The translations under genes and the position numbers were made by a program. DNA of 64,000 nucleotides from Pedobacter endophyticus (GTDB lineage: Bacteria; Bacteroidota; Bacteroidia; Sphingobacteriales; Sphingobacteriaceae), in the NCBI RefSeq assembly GCF_015679185.1, contig NZ_CP064939.1, forward strand, positions 2,852,001 to 2,916,000, read 5' to 3'. Every line of letters starts with the position of its first letter. The stretch's first letter is position 1. A model generated the notes under the pieces. The model worked only from the letters and a program-made list of their open reading frames with translations. It was not told the origin of the DNA and did no database searches. Shown here one piece after another: positions 24,693-33,810 of the stretch.

Positions 24693-25739
24693 ATGCATCA
24701 ATCTAAAATTGCGGGAATAGGATATTACGTTCCAAAGAATGTATATACCAATAACGATTTAAGTCGCTTTATGGATACCAACGACGAATGGATCAGGGAA
24801 CGTACGGGAATTCAGGAACGCCGCTTTGCAGATCGCAACGAGGAAACCACTACCACCATGGGCATTGAAGCCGCCAAAATTGCAATCGAACGGGCAGCGA
24901 TTACCGCAAAGGACGTAGATTTTATCATCTTCGCTACGCTAAGTCCCGATTATTATTTTCCAGGCTGTGGCGTGTTGCTTCAACGCGAAATGGGAATGGG
25001 CGAAATTGGTGCCTTAGATATCCGCAACCAATGTTCGGGTTTTGTGTATGCATTATCAGTGGCCGATCAGTTTGTAAAAACCGGTATGTACAAAAATGTG
25101 CTTGTGGTTGGTAGCGAAAAGCACTCGTTTGCGATGGACTTTGAAACCCGCAGCAGAAATGTATCGGTAATTTTCGGCGATGGTGCCGGGGCGGTTGTGC
25201 TGCAGCCTACCGATGAAAAAGGAAAAGGGATTTTAAGCACACATTTACACAGCGACGGTGCCGATGCCGAAATTTTGGCCATGTATTACCCCGGCTCACA
25301 TGCCAACAAATGGATGAAAGATAAACCGGCTTATCCTGATCAGGAACTCGGCGGATTGTTTATGACACCGGAAATTTTAGCAAGCGGGGCGGCGCTACCT
25401 TATATGGATGGCCCTTCTGTTTTTAAAAAGGCTGTTGTAAAGTTTCCCGAGGTGATTAAAGAGGCGCTGGCGGCCAATAACCTCACCGAAAAAGATATTG
25501 ATATGCTGGTGCCGCATCAGGCGAACTTGCGCATTAGCCAATATGTTCAAAATTTGTTGGGCTTAAGCGACGATCAGGTTTTTAACAACATTCAAAAATA
25601 TGGCAATACTACCGCAGCCTCAGTGCCAATTGCGCTTTGCGAAGCTTGGGAAGCGGGAAAGATTAACGATGGCGACTTGGTTTGCCTTGCTGCTTTCGGC
25701 TCGGGCTTTACCTGGGCCAGCGCACTGATTAGATGGTAG
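24693..25739 (+). CDS. 3-oxoacyl-ACP synthase III family protein (KAS III / FabH-like)
   Basis: A 348-residue thiolase-fold condensing enzyme. The catalytic triad is visible: C114 in N-Q-C-S-G-F-V-Y-A, the His in V-P-H-Q-A-N near 275, and the Asn in Y-G-N-T-T-A-A-S-V-P near 305. The start pattern I-G-Y-Y-V-P...D-E-W-I-R-E-R-T-G-I fits FabH. It is not next to plsX, acpP or other fatty-acid genes, and long insert residues 195-240 suggest a second, non-primary KAS III. Possible roles are initiation of branched-chain fatty acids or of a secondary metabolite. ATG 24693; the -7-like TACATTTA lies at 24665. Confidence 0.85.
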   Translation: MHQSKIAGIGYYVPKNVYTNNDLSRFMDTNDEWIRERTGIQERRFADRNEETTTTMGIEAAKIAIERAAITAKDVDFIIFATLSPDYYFPGCGVLLQREMGMGEIGALDIRNQCSGFVYALSVADQFVKTGMYKNVLVVGSEKHSFAMDFETRSRNVSVIFGDGAGAVVLQPTDEKGKGILSTHLHSDGADAEILAMYYPGSHANKWMKDKPAYPDQELGGLFMTPEILASGAALPYMDGPSVFKKAVVKFPEVIKEALAANNLTEKDIDMLVPHQANLRISQYVQNLLGLSDDQVFNNIQKYGNTTAASVPIALCEAWEAGKINDGDLVCLAAFGSGFTWASALIRW

Positions 25740-25744
25740 GGTGA

Positions 25745-25895
25745 GCTAAAAGCGGAAGACCAAAGCAGAAAGCCCCATGCTATCTGCGCTTTAGATTTCG
25801 CTCTGGACTTTCAGACTCCCGACTTCTGACTCAAGACTCAACACTCGTTTTGGTCTTTCCGCTTTAGTCTTTTACCTTTGGCTTTTAGTCTTTAA
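25745..25895. repeat. Short-period complementary spacer repeat before dtd
   Basis: GCTAAAAGCGGAAGACCAAAG at the left is complementary, imperfectly, to CTTTCCGCTTTAGTCTTTTA and CTTTGGCTTTTAGTC at the right, with TCAGACTCCCGACTTCTGAC between. It would fold into a long imperfect hairpin ending at the dtd start codon. Confidence 0.65.
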
Positions 25896-25898
25896 AAA

Positions 25899-26351
25899 AT
25901 GCGAGCAGTATTACAAAGAGTTACCCAGGCAAGTTGCACCGTTGACGGAAATATTACCGGCGAAATCGGAACCGGTTTTTTAGTTTTGCTGGGAATAGAA
26001 GATGCGGATACCGTGGATGATTTGGAATGGTTGGCGCAAAAGATTGCGAATATGCGTGTTTTTGAGGATGAAAATGGCCTCATGAACAAGGCGTTGGCCG
26101 ATGTTGGCGGCAATATTTTGCTGATTAGTCAATTTACGTTATTTGCTGCTACCAAAAAAGGCAATAGACCGGGCTTTACGCGAGCCGCAAAACCCGATGT
26201 GGCCATTCCGCTTTACGAGAAAATGATCGAGCAGTTAGCCAGCCTAACAGGAAAAAACATCCAGACGGGCATATTCGGCGCCGATATGAAAATTGCACTG
26301 TTAAACGATGGCCCCGTTACGATTTTGATTGATACGAAGAATAAGGAATAG
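25899..26351 (+). CDS. dtd: D-aminoacyl-tRNA deacylase
   Basis: 150 residues, the normal Dtd length. Family motifs: M-R-A-V-L-Q-R-V at the start, S-Q-F-T-L-F-A (about 76-82), and the G-P-V-T-I cross-subunit motif near 138. It removes D-amino acids (and Gly) from tRNA in the cytosol as a dimer. Separated from the MazG-like gene by the tandem palindrome array. Confidence 0.95.
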   Translation: MRAVLQRVTQASCTVDGNITGEIGTGFLVLLGIEDADTVDDLEWLAQKIANMRVFEDENGLMNKALADVGGNILLISQFTLFAATKKGNRPGFTRAAKPDVAIPLYEKMIEQLASLTGKNIQTGIFGADMKIALLNDGPVTILIDTKNKE

Positions 26352-26404
26352 GAGCAGGATTTACAGGATTTTTAAGATTAAATAGGCAATGAGCAATATT
26401 CAAT

Positions 26405-26620
26405 AGTCATCGGATGAATATAGCAAACTGGCCAGGTATTCATCCGATGACTAATGAGCCAATGAACTAGTGAACCAATGTATTCAATAGTCATCGGATG
26501 AATATAGCAAACTGGTTAGGTATTCATCCGATGACTAATGAGCCAATGAACTAGTGAACCAATGTATTCAATAGTCATCGGATGAATATAGCAAACTGGC
26601 CAGGTATTCATCCGATGACT
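26405..26620. repeat. Three tandem 84-bp palindrome units
   Basis: Perfect 16-bp inverted repeats AGTCATCGGATGAATA / TATTCATCCGATGACT occur at 26405-26452, 26489-26536 and 26573-26620, an exact period of 84 bp. The loop is 16 nt; loops 1 and 3 are the same, and loop 2 differs at two positions. Units are joined by AATGAGCCAATGAACTAGTG-type linkers that continue as shortened forms up to the next gene's ATG. The stem has solo relatives at 40201-40241 and 61170-61215. Confidence 0.93.
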
Positions 26621-26645
26621 AATGAACTAATGAACCAGTAAGCTA

Positions 26646-26975
26646 ATGACGATTAACGAAGCACAAGAAACTGTAGACGAATGGATTAAAACTACCGGCA
26701 TCAGGTATTTTAATGAACTGACCAATACTGCAATTTTAATGGAAGAGGTTGGTGAAGTTGCACGGATTATGGCCCGAAAGTACGGCGAGCAATCTTTTAA
26801 AAAGAGCGACGAAAGCGTAAATCTGGCCGATGAAATGGCCGACGTGATGTTTGTTCTGATCTGCCTGGCCAACCAAACAGGAATTAACTTAACTGAAGCC
26901 CTGCAAAAAAACCTGGAGAAGAAAACCATTCGCGACGCCGATCGGCATAAGAATAATAAAAAGATAAACCCCTAA
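26646..26975 (+). CDS. MazG-like nucleotide pyrophosphohydrolase
   Basis: A 109-residue all-alpha NTP-PPase. The metal-binding motif E-E-V-G-E lies near residues 33-37 and D-E-M-A-D-V near 62-67. One-domain MazG relatives hydrolyse (d)NTPs or pyrophosphate-linked nucleotides for house-cleaning. The ATG at 26646 follows the palindrome array by only 25 nt, so the array lies in its 5' untranslated or promoter region. Confidence 0.88.
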   Translation: MTINEAQETVDEWIKTTGIRYFNELTNTAILMEEVGEVARIMARKYGEQSFKKSDESVNLADEMADVMFVLICLANQTGINLTEALQKNLEKKTIRDADRHKNNKKINP

Positions 26976-27058
26976 ATGCTCTAAAGGTGACTTTGCCTTC
27001 CCAGAGTATAAGTAAAGCATTGCGATTTATTCTGGCGTTTTAATAGCCCCTTTGGGGA

Positions 27059-27361
27059 TTAGGCAATAAACTCCATCAACGTTCGGTAAGCAACAAATCT
27101 ATTTTTAAACTTTTCGTTCAACTTCTCCTGCAACGCCGGCGCATAAGTGCTTTGATAAGTGTTGTACTGATCCTGATTTTCGAGCACGTATTGGGCGCAA
27201 TAGGTTACACCTTCATTTGGTGAATCGAGAACTTTTAACAGCCTGTTCGATACAAATAAACCAGTAGCCATAACCTCCGGAATATGGACTTCCTGCATCC
27301 ATTTTAACCATTCTGCCGCAGCAGCATCTTCCAAAATTAATGTAACATTATATAAAAGCAT
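27059..27361 (-). CDS. DUF4286 family protein
   Basis: A 100-residue soluble protein with a ferredoxin-like pattern: L-L-Y-N-V-T-L-I-L at the start, W-x-x-W-M-x-x-x-H-I-P-E-V in the first helix, and Y-C-A-Q-Y near 55. This is the pattern of the Bacteroidetes DUF4286 family, unknown in function. Its ORF ends 84 bp after the convergent MazG-like gene with no clear terminator. Confidence 0.8.
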   Translation of the reverse strand: MLLYNVTLILEDAAAAEWLKWMQEVHIPEVMATGLFVSNRLLKVLDSPNEGVTYCAQYVLENQDQYNTYQSTYAPALQEKLNEKFKNRFVAYRTLMEFIA

Positions 27362-27488
27362 GCTACAAAGATATTAAGTAAAATTAATATTGAATATAGC
27401 GCAACCCTATTAAATCAATACAAATAAAAACAATAGTGTTGGGATTAGAAGCAACATTTCATATATTCAGACATTCAAGACCATTATA

Positions 27489-28144
27489 ATGACTGATCAA
27501 TTTGTAACGTTTCGAAGGTTTTATGATAAAACTGCTGCTTTAACATTGGCTGATTTTTAAAGGAAAATAATATTGAATGTCTCATCGAAGATGTTTCAGT
27601 GAACTTTGACGTCTCTTTTGCCAATAACGAAACGGAGAAAGATTTTAGGGTTAAAATAAAGTCACGGAGTTTTGATCTTGCCAATCAATTGCTTCAAGAA
27701 AGTGCAAAACAAGACTTAGATTTAATTGATTCGAATCACTACATCTTCGATTTTACCGATGACGAATTAAAGGAGGTAGTAGAAAAACAAGACGAGTGGA
27801 GTGCATTAGATTTTTTACTTGCTCAAAAATTATTAAAGGAACGCGGAATAACGATAAATAAAGAGGAGATAGAAACGCTGAAAGAACAGCGAATTAGCAA
27901 ATTGGCAAGTCCAGAAAAATCACCTCGATTTTTAATAATTTTTGGATATGTTCTCATATTTGTCGGCGGCCTTTTAGGACTTTTGATAGGTTGGTTTATC
28001 CGCAATCAGGAGAAAACCTTACCCAATGGAGACCGCATCTACTCTTTTGCACAAAAAGACAGAGTTCATGGCGAAAGGATCATGATTTTAGGAGCAATAT
28101 CTCTTCTGATAACTATAGTGCTTAAATTTTGTTCATTCATTTAA
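27489..28144 (+). pseudogene. DUF2007-like membrane protein gene broken by a one-base frameshift
   Basis: An ATG at 27489 opens 23 codons (M-T-D-Q-F-V-T-F-R-R-F-Y then D-K-T-A-A-L-T-L-A-D-F), then TAA at 27558. The next frame continues directly with L-K-E-N-N-I-E-C-L-I-E-D-V-S-V-N-F and stays open to 28144. Adding one T to the T5 run at 27554-27558 fuses the two parts into one ~218-residue protein. The fused start looks like a DUF2007-type domain (x-L-A-D-F-L-K-E-N-N-I-E-C...A-N-Q-L-L-Q-E), followed by a helical linker and two membrane helices (about 157-175 and 203-217). The only in-frame starts left are a GTG at 27599 or ATT. Either a real loss of function, a sequencing error, or slippage. 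Confidence 0.72.
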
Positions 28145-29964
28145 ACTCCATCGCCCCGTAAGTTCCTAAATCTTTTTCTCGCTTCGGCACTAAACATACT
28201 GCCGGGATAATCGGTAATTAATTTCTGAAAATAAAGCTTCGCCTGGTTACTATCATTTAATTTCTTCTCGTACAAATCGCCGAGGGTAAAAAGGGCGTCA
28301 TCCGTCCAAATCCCATCCTTAAAAACTTCGGAAACCTTTTTTAAGATATCGGCGGCCTTTTGATAATCGCTTGATTTGATCAAAATCCTGGCCTTGCTCA
28401 TCAATACCGCATCCGTTAATCCATTATCCGGAAAAGCGATCGAAATGCTGTCCAGCTTCGCAATGGCCTCTGTAGGCAAGTTCCTGAACACCAACATTTC
28501 GGCATCGGCATACATTTTTAACGCATTGCTATCGGCAGGAGTTTGGATATTATCAGAAATTAATAAACTCAAATTCAATGCATCATTTGCAATTAATTGC
28601 GAGGTTGCGGCCTTCAAAACCAAACATTGCGCATTGCTATATTCGAAATTACCCTGGTAAAAAGAGAGCCTGGCGCTTCTAAAGCGGGCTTCGTTACCTA
28701 TTGGCTGGCCCTCAAACTGCTTGGTTACCTGTTCGTAAACCAAAAAGGCTTCCCACGGCTGATTGGTTAAAATAAAGATATCGCCCAAATCGAGCTTCAA
28801 CTGTCCTACATCTTGCTGATTTATGCCCGGAATTTGTAAAGCATCCTCCAAACCCTTTTCCGCCCTAGGCGCTTGTTTCAGGTAATAAGCATATAAATTT
28901 GCCAGTTTCTTAATGGCAAAAAGCGTGTTTTTGTTTTTCCCGTTTTCATCAAGTAAGCCTTCGTAATCTTTGGCCAAAAGCTGCAGGTCGGCGCTGTTAT
29001 ACTTTCCCGCCGTTTGGATGCTGTATTTCGTGTTCAGCATCTCGATTTTTGATGGAAGATAGTATTGATTGTCTTTCCCCTTGGTTAGCAAATATTCGTA
29101 CCCTTTAATTGCGGCTTCGTATGCACCATTTTCGCTAAAGGTGTAAATGGCATCAAATAAAGTGCCGCCATCGGCCTTTGTCCTTTTATCAAAAGCAATA
29201 AGCTGGCGCAGGGCCATGTCAAATTCCTGCTGTTGAATGTAGTTCCACGTTAGCAGCTGAATGTAAGCTTCCGTATCGGGGGCTTTTTGAATCTTGCGCA
29301 AAATGGCGGTTTGAAAAGTCTGATAATCAGATTTATCGTCAAAAATCGCTGCCAGCACAGCTTCTGCCTGTGGCAACAACTGCGGCATGGTTTCAATGGC
29401 ATCGAGGTATTCCTGCATCAGCATCGGCTTATCTTTCTTAAAGCGATAAATATTCAGCAGCTCAAAAGTAAACAGTTGGTCGTTACCTAAAAGCCTTCGC
29501 CCGTGTTTAAAGGTTTGAACAGCCAGCTCATAATTTTCATATCGGTAAAAATTATTCGCCAAATTCCTGATCTTAAACTCATCTTTTGGAAGTTTAGCAA
29601 TCATGTCATTAAAAATCCTGTTTGCTTGCTGCACATCGCCTTTTTCCTGGTAAAGTTTGCCCAGGGCAATAGCATAGGCGTCGTTCTCGGGATGTTGTTT
29701 TATCGCCTTTTTTGCAATTTTTTCTGCAACATCGTACCTTTTCAGCTTCGTAAGGGTGCTAAAATATAAATCGAAATAGTTCTCATTATTAGGCCTGGCA
29801 AATAGCCGCTCTAAAATTACAGCCGCCTTTTCAAATTCCCCATCTTGATAATATTGAACAGCCAGCGCAGTATCGTCGGGCCCCATTTGTTGACCCTGAA
29901 GGAATATCTGTGCCTTCGCCCCTAAGGATACCATTAACAAGAAACTGAGGATTAAGCGATTCAT
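28141..29964 (-). CDS. Secreted TPR-repeat protein
   Basis: A 607-residue protein with a signal peptide (1-18, ending A-K-A-Q). Helical TPR repeats cover nearly the whole length; clear repeats lie near residues 30-130 and 515-600 (the C-terminal G-D-L-Y-E-K...A-K-L-Y-F-Q-K-L-I-T-D-Y-P-G-S is typical of BamD/YbgF-like repeats). Likely a periplasmic scaffold in envelope assembly. Its 3' end overlaps the frameshifted gene by 4 nt. ATG 29964. Confidence 0.85.
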   Translation of the reverse strand: MNRLILSFLLMVSLGAKAQIFLQGQQMGPDDTALAVQYYQDGEFEKAAVILERLFARPNNENYFDLYFSTLTKLKRYDVAEKIAKKAIKQHPENDAYAIALGKLYQEKGDVQQANRIFNDMIAKLPKDEFKIRNLANNFYRYENYELAVQTFKHGRRLLGNDQLFTFELLNIYRFKKDKPMLMQEYLDAIETMPQLLPQAEAVLAAIFDDKSDYQTFQTAILRKIQKAPDTEAYIQLLTWNYIQQQEFDMALRQLIAFDKRTKADGGTLFDAIYTFSENGAYEAAIKGYEYLLTKGKDNQYYLPSKIEMLNTKYSIQTAGKYNSADLQLLAKDYEGLLDENGKNKNTLFAIKKLANLYAYYLKQAPRAEKGLEDALQIPGINQQDVGQLKLDLGDIFILTNQPWEAFLVYEQVTKQFEGQPIGNEARFRSARLSFYQGNFEYSNAQCLVLKAATSQLIANDALNLSLLISDNIQTPADSNALKMYADAEMLVFRNLPTEAIAKLDSISIAFPDNGLTDAVLMSKARILIKSSDYQKAADILKKVSEVFKDGIWTDDALFTLGDLYEKKLNDSNQAKLYFQKLITDYPGSMFSAEARKRFRNLRGDGV

Positions 29965-30191
29965 GAGCCTAAATTATAAGTTTTAAATGTAACATTTTAA
30001 TACATCTTTATTTAAAACGCCACGCTATATAAAACGTATTTTAAATGTTACCTGTATTTGTTTTGCCTGTATTTTATAAATACTAAATTGAACGCAGCCA
30101 CCCCTATTATTTGCACCAGTAACATTGTTGGTGTAAATCACGATTAAATTGTTGTTATACTTATTTTTGTTCTCCCGTAAAGGATTTATTT

Positions 30192-32078
30192 ATGTTAAAA
30201 AGGATTTTTCTATTTGTTATAGTGGCTTTAACCTGGGCTTGCAAAGGCACCAGTAATACAGAAGATATTCCTATTGACGACTTTTTTAAAACCCAAGACA
30301 AAGCCTATTATCGCATATCTCCGGATGGAAAAAGCCTCTCGTACCTAAAGCTGCAGGATAAAAAACTCGATCTTTTTGTTGAGGATATCGCCTCTGGAAG
30401 TAGTGTTCAAATTACCCACCTGAAAGAAAAGAGCATCAGCTTTTATTTCTGGACAAGCAATAACGAGTTGATTTATTACACTGAGGATGAATCGAAGGAA
30501 AGAAGGTCTGATATCTTTGTAATCAACAAAAATGGAACGAAACAGGTGCAGTTGAGCTCGAACGAAAAAAGCAGGCTGCAGGTGATCGAAGATCAGCTAA
30601 TTGACGATAAATATATCATCGTAGCCTCGAACAAACGCGACTCTACAGTGTTTGATGTTTACCGGTTAAATGTTCGCGATGGCAAAATGGACATTGCTGC
30701 AAAAAACCCCGGCAATATTACAGAGTGGATTACAGATAATAAAGGCGTTTTAAAGATTGCCGTAGCCAGCGACGGAGTAAATGAAACCCTGATGTACCGC
30801 GAAAATGAGAGCCAAAAATTTTCGCCGGTAATTACCAACAATTTCCAGACCACGCTTCAACCAATTGCATTTTCTGAGGAACAAAAAAACGTACTTTACG
30901 CGATATCAAATGTTAACCGCGACAAAAACGCCTTGGTTGCGCTGGATTTGAAAACAGGAAAAGAAAAACAGGTGCTTTTTGCAAACGACACGCTGAATGT
31001 GGTGGATGCAAAGTATTCTCGCACGCAAAAAAAGATGCTCTTTGTAACCTGCGAAACGTGGAAAAAAGAAAAGTTTTATCTTGATGACAGCACCAGGCTA
31101 ACCTACTCTAAAATAGATAAGTTTTTGCCGGGCACCGAGTGGCGCATTATCGACAAAGATAAAATGGACGACGTTTTTGTGGTGCGGTCTTTTACCGATA
31201 AAAACCCGGGCTCGTATTACTTGTACACCACAAAGGATAACAAGTTTAAGAAACTAACCGATATTAACCCGTCTATTAAGCAGGAACTAATGTGCGCCAT
31301 GAAGCCCATCAGTTTTAAAAGCGCCGATAGCTTAACCATAAACGGTTACCTGACTTTGCCGCTTTCTAAAAAGCCAAAAAATTTGCCTGTTGTTGTTTTG
31401 CCACATAACGGGCCGGGGGGCAGAAACGGTTGGGGCTATAATGCCGAAGTGCAATTTTTGGCCAGTCGCGGTTATGCCGTTCTGCAGGTAAACTACCGCG
31501 GATCTACCGGTTATGGAAAGGCGTTTTATGCAGCCGGGTTTAAACAATGGGATGATAAGATACAAAGCGATGTTAACGATGGTGTACGCTGGCTAATCAG
31601 TCAAAAAATAGCCAACCCTAAAAAGATCGCCATTTATGGCAATGGCTTTGGTGGCTACCTTGCGCTGAATTGTTTGTACAAAAACCCCGATCTTTATAAA
31701 TGCGGAGGGTCAAACTCTGGCGTAATTAATTTGTTTAGCTATCTTAAGACAATTCCACCGTTTTTAAAATCGAATTTGCAAATGTATTACGAAATTGTAG
31801 GAAATCCGATTACCGATACCGAGTACATGCGCTTTGCGTCGCCGGTTTTCCATGCCGATCGATTTGAATCGCCGGTGTTTATTGCCCAAAATATAAAAGA
31901 CCCACGGGTAAACGTAGCCGAGGGTGTGCAGTTTATTAAAGAATTAACAAAACGAAATGTTCCTGTAACTTACATTGAAAAAGAAGAAGGACCCAATCCG
32001 GTGATGCGGCAGCAAGGTAGAAAAGTATTATACAAAGCGTTAGAAGAGTTTTTACATCAAAATCTAAGTAAGCGATAG
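30192..32078 (+). CDS. Catalytically dead S9 prolyl-oligopeptidase-like lipoprotein
   Basis: A 628-residue protein with a lipoprotein signal (A-L-T-W-A-C, Cys17), a beta-propeller-like region (about 30-370) and an alpha/beta-hydrolase domain (about 380-628). The nucleophile motif G-x-S-x-G-G is G-N484-G-F-G-G, so Ser is Asn. The His motif E-G-H-G is E-E-G-P601-N, so His is Pro. The Asp of N-D-P-R-V is kept as K-D570-P-R-V. The remaining hydrolase-domain sequence is well conserved and in frame, which argues for a selected pseudo-enzyme rather than decay. It stops 3 nt before the histidine kinase start, so it is translated with it and may bind a peptide ligand for the sensor. Lipid anchoring would place it in the envelope. 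Confidence 0.85.
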   Translation: MLKRIFLFVIVALTWACKGTSNTEDIPIDDFFKTQDKAYYRISPDGKSLSYLKLQDKKLDLFVEDIASGSSVQITHLKEKSISFYFWTSNNELIYYTEDESKERRSDIFVINKNGTKQVQLSSNEKSRLQVIEDQLIDDKYIIVASNKRDSTVFDVYRLNVRDGKMDIAAKNPGNITEWITDNKGVLKIAVASDGVNETLMYRENESQKFSPVITNNFQTTLQPIAFSEEQKNVLYAISNVNRDKNALVALDLKTGKEKQVLFANDTLNVVDAKYSRTQKKMLFVTCETWKKEKFYLDDSTRLTYSKIDKFLPGTEWRIIDKDKMDDVFVVRSFTDKNPGSYYLYTTKDNKFKKLTDINPSIKQELMCAMKPISFKSADSLTINGYLTLPLSKKPKNLPVVVLPHNGPGGRNGWGYNAEVQFLASRGYAVLQVNYRGSTGYGKAFYAAGFKQWDDKIQSDVNDGVRWLISQKIANPKKIAIYGNGFGGYLALNCLYKNPDLYKCGGSNSGVINLFSYLKTIPPFLKSNLQMYYEIVGNPITDTEYMRFASPVFHADRFESPVFIAQNIKDPRVNVAEGVQFIKELTKRNVPVTYIEKEEGPNPVMRQQGRKVLYKALEEFLHQNLSKR

Positions 32079-32081
32079 GTT

Positions 32082-33767
32082 ATGACCCTGGATAAGAAAA
32101 ACGGTTACCGTAAAAATTTCTCGCTTGGCGTTACCTTTATTACCCTCATTTCGATATTGTTTATTTTATCGCTGTTTTTGGCGTTTAATTACAGTAAAAA
32201 ATCAATTGAAAATGATTTCGTTTCCGAAAAAGTAAACGTATTAGAGCAAAGCATAAAGCCCTACAACGATTTCTTTCAAAACAAAATGCCCGAGGTTTCT
32301 TATTACAGTGGCTATCTCGATTCGTCAATAGCGGCCAAGTTTGTCGATACCATCCTCTTAAAATATCCATTTGTATCGAAGGTTACCTTTTACGATACCG
32401 AAATAAAAAACAAGCCGGTTAAAGATGGCATAAATGCAAACCACCTCGGCATTGGCCCGAAAGCCATTTATCAGTTTGGCAGAAACGTGAATCCCGATTC
32501 GATAAAACTCTATTCGGAAGAAGATACCCATTCGTTTAATGTTGGGAGCGATTTTAATGCAATGGCCATTAAACTGGCTACTTTTGTTGAAACGCTCGAT
32601 ACGGCCTCCGTTCCTTCACAGGAAGAGCTTTTTACCAATTTCTCCATTGTCAATTCGAACGATAGAAAAATCACTTACCTTAACATTCCGCGGGGCGAAG
32701 ATTTAAGAACCTACAAGGAAATGATGAGGCACAAGCTTAATCCCACTCCGGTTTACCAGCAAGATCTTTTGGTGTTTAATTTAGAAGCAACGAAGATCAA
32801 GATTATCAATACCCGGCCGCTACTTTACCAAAGCATCAAAATTGAGCCCTTAACTTACGATCCGATTGATACCTCGGTAGAACATATTAGCACAGAAATT
32901 GCCTTGCCCGGCGCTTTCTCCGATTTTAAACTTTACCTCGTTTCCTCAAAATCGTACATTAAAAAAGAGATTTTTATTTACTTCATGCCCATAGCGCTGG
33001 TGTTGCTTTTGGTGTATGGCGTTTTACTGTTGGTGGCCTTTCTAATTTATCGTAACTTAAACATCAACAGCAAAATGTTTAAGCTTCAGTACGATTTTGT
33101 AAACAATTTAACACACGAATTTAAAACGCCTGTTAGCGTAATTAAAATAGCCGGCAATAATATTAAAAGTGCCAGCGCCCTGAGCAAGCGGGAACAGCAA
33201 TTGTACGGAAAAATTTTAGATGAAGAAGCCGACAAATTAAACCGGTTGATGAATAAGCTGCTGGCTTTTACGCAGATTGAAAATAAGGCGATAAAGCTGA
33301 ACGAGGAAGAAGTAAACATTGTAGATTTTATTGAAAGCACCATTGAGTCGCACACGCTGAAGCACCCCGATTTTAAAATCACCTACGAAGTGGTCGGCTT
33401 TAAAACTTTTATAACCGACCCGGTGTTGTTGGGAAGCTTGTTCGATAACCTGGCCGAAAATGCCTACAAATACTCTAAGCCAGAAAACAAGCGACTACAC
33501 ATTACCGCAAAGCTAATTAAAGGCTTTTTGGTTTTTCGTTTTACAGATAAGGGAATTGGAATACCATCGTCGGAATTAAACAATATATTTAAAAAGTTTT
33601 TCAGAATTCAGAACGAATATAACCAAATGGGAAGCGTTGGCCTCGGTTTGGCATTCTGCAAAGAACTGATTAACTTTATGGAGGGCGAAATTTCGGTAAA
33701 AAGTAAAGTAGATATGGGCACCGAATTTAAGATTGTGCTGCCTTATAATAATAAATTGGAACGTTAG
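32082..33767 (+). CDS. Two-component sensor histidine kinase
   Basis: A 561-residue inner-membrane kinase: TM1 about 14-34, a large periplasmic sensor of ~260 residues, TM2 about 296-324, then the dimerisation domain with H345 in N-N-L-T-H-E-F-K-T-P. The HATPase domain has the N-box D-N-L-A-E-N-A-Y-K-Y-S, G1 D-K-G-I-G-I-P and G2 G-S-V-G-L-G-L-A-F. There is no HAMP signature. The periplasmic part matches no domain I know. It is sandwiched between the dead S9 lipoprotein (3 nt upstream) and the response regulator (43 nt downstream), so the three act as a unit. Confidence 0.92.
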   Translation: MTLDKKNGYRKNFSLGVTFITLISILFILSLFLAFNYSKKSIENDFVSEKVNVLEQSIKPYNDFFQNKMPEVSYYSGYLDSSIAAKFVDTILLKYPFVSKVTFYDTEIKNKPVKDGINANHLGIGPKAIYQFGRNVNPDSIKLYSEEDTHSFNVGSDFNAMAIKLATFVETLDTASVPSQEELFTNFSIVNSNDRKITYLNIPRGEDLRTYKEMMRHKLNPTPVYQQDLLVFNLEATKIKIINTRPLLYQSIKIEPLTYDPIDTSVEHISTEIALPGAFSDFKLYLVSSKSYIKKEIFIYFMPIALVLLLVYGVLLLVAFLIYRNLNINSKMFKLQYDFVNNLTHEFKTPVSVIKIAGNNIKSASALSKREQQLYGKILDEEADKLNRLMNKLLAFTQIENKAIKLNEEEVNIVDFIESTIESHTLKHPDFKITYEVVGFKTFITDPVLLGSLFDNLAENAYKYSKPENKRLHITAKLIKGFLVFRFTDKGIGIPSSELNNIFKKFFRIQNEYNQMGSVGLGLAFCKELINFMEGEISVKSKVDMGTEFKIVLPYNNKLER

Positions 33768-33810
33768 GACTAGAAGTGAAGCTAGCCTCACAAAGATTAA
33801 ATACACACAA

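Noticed and set aside
26405..26620. Possible CRISPR array (regularly spaced repeats)
   Set aside because: The units are identical along their whole length including the would-be spacers, the period is 84 bp, and there are no cas genes. It is a tandem duplication of a palindrome.
31641..31760. Alternative nucleophile Ser in G-G-S-N-S-G of the S9-like protein
   Set aside because: This stretch aligns with the strand after the nucleophile elbow in S9 peptidases. The elbow itself is G-N-G-F-G-G, with Asn at the Ser position.
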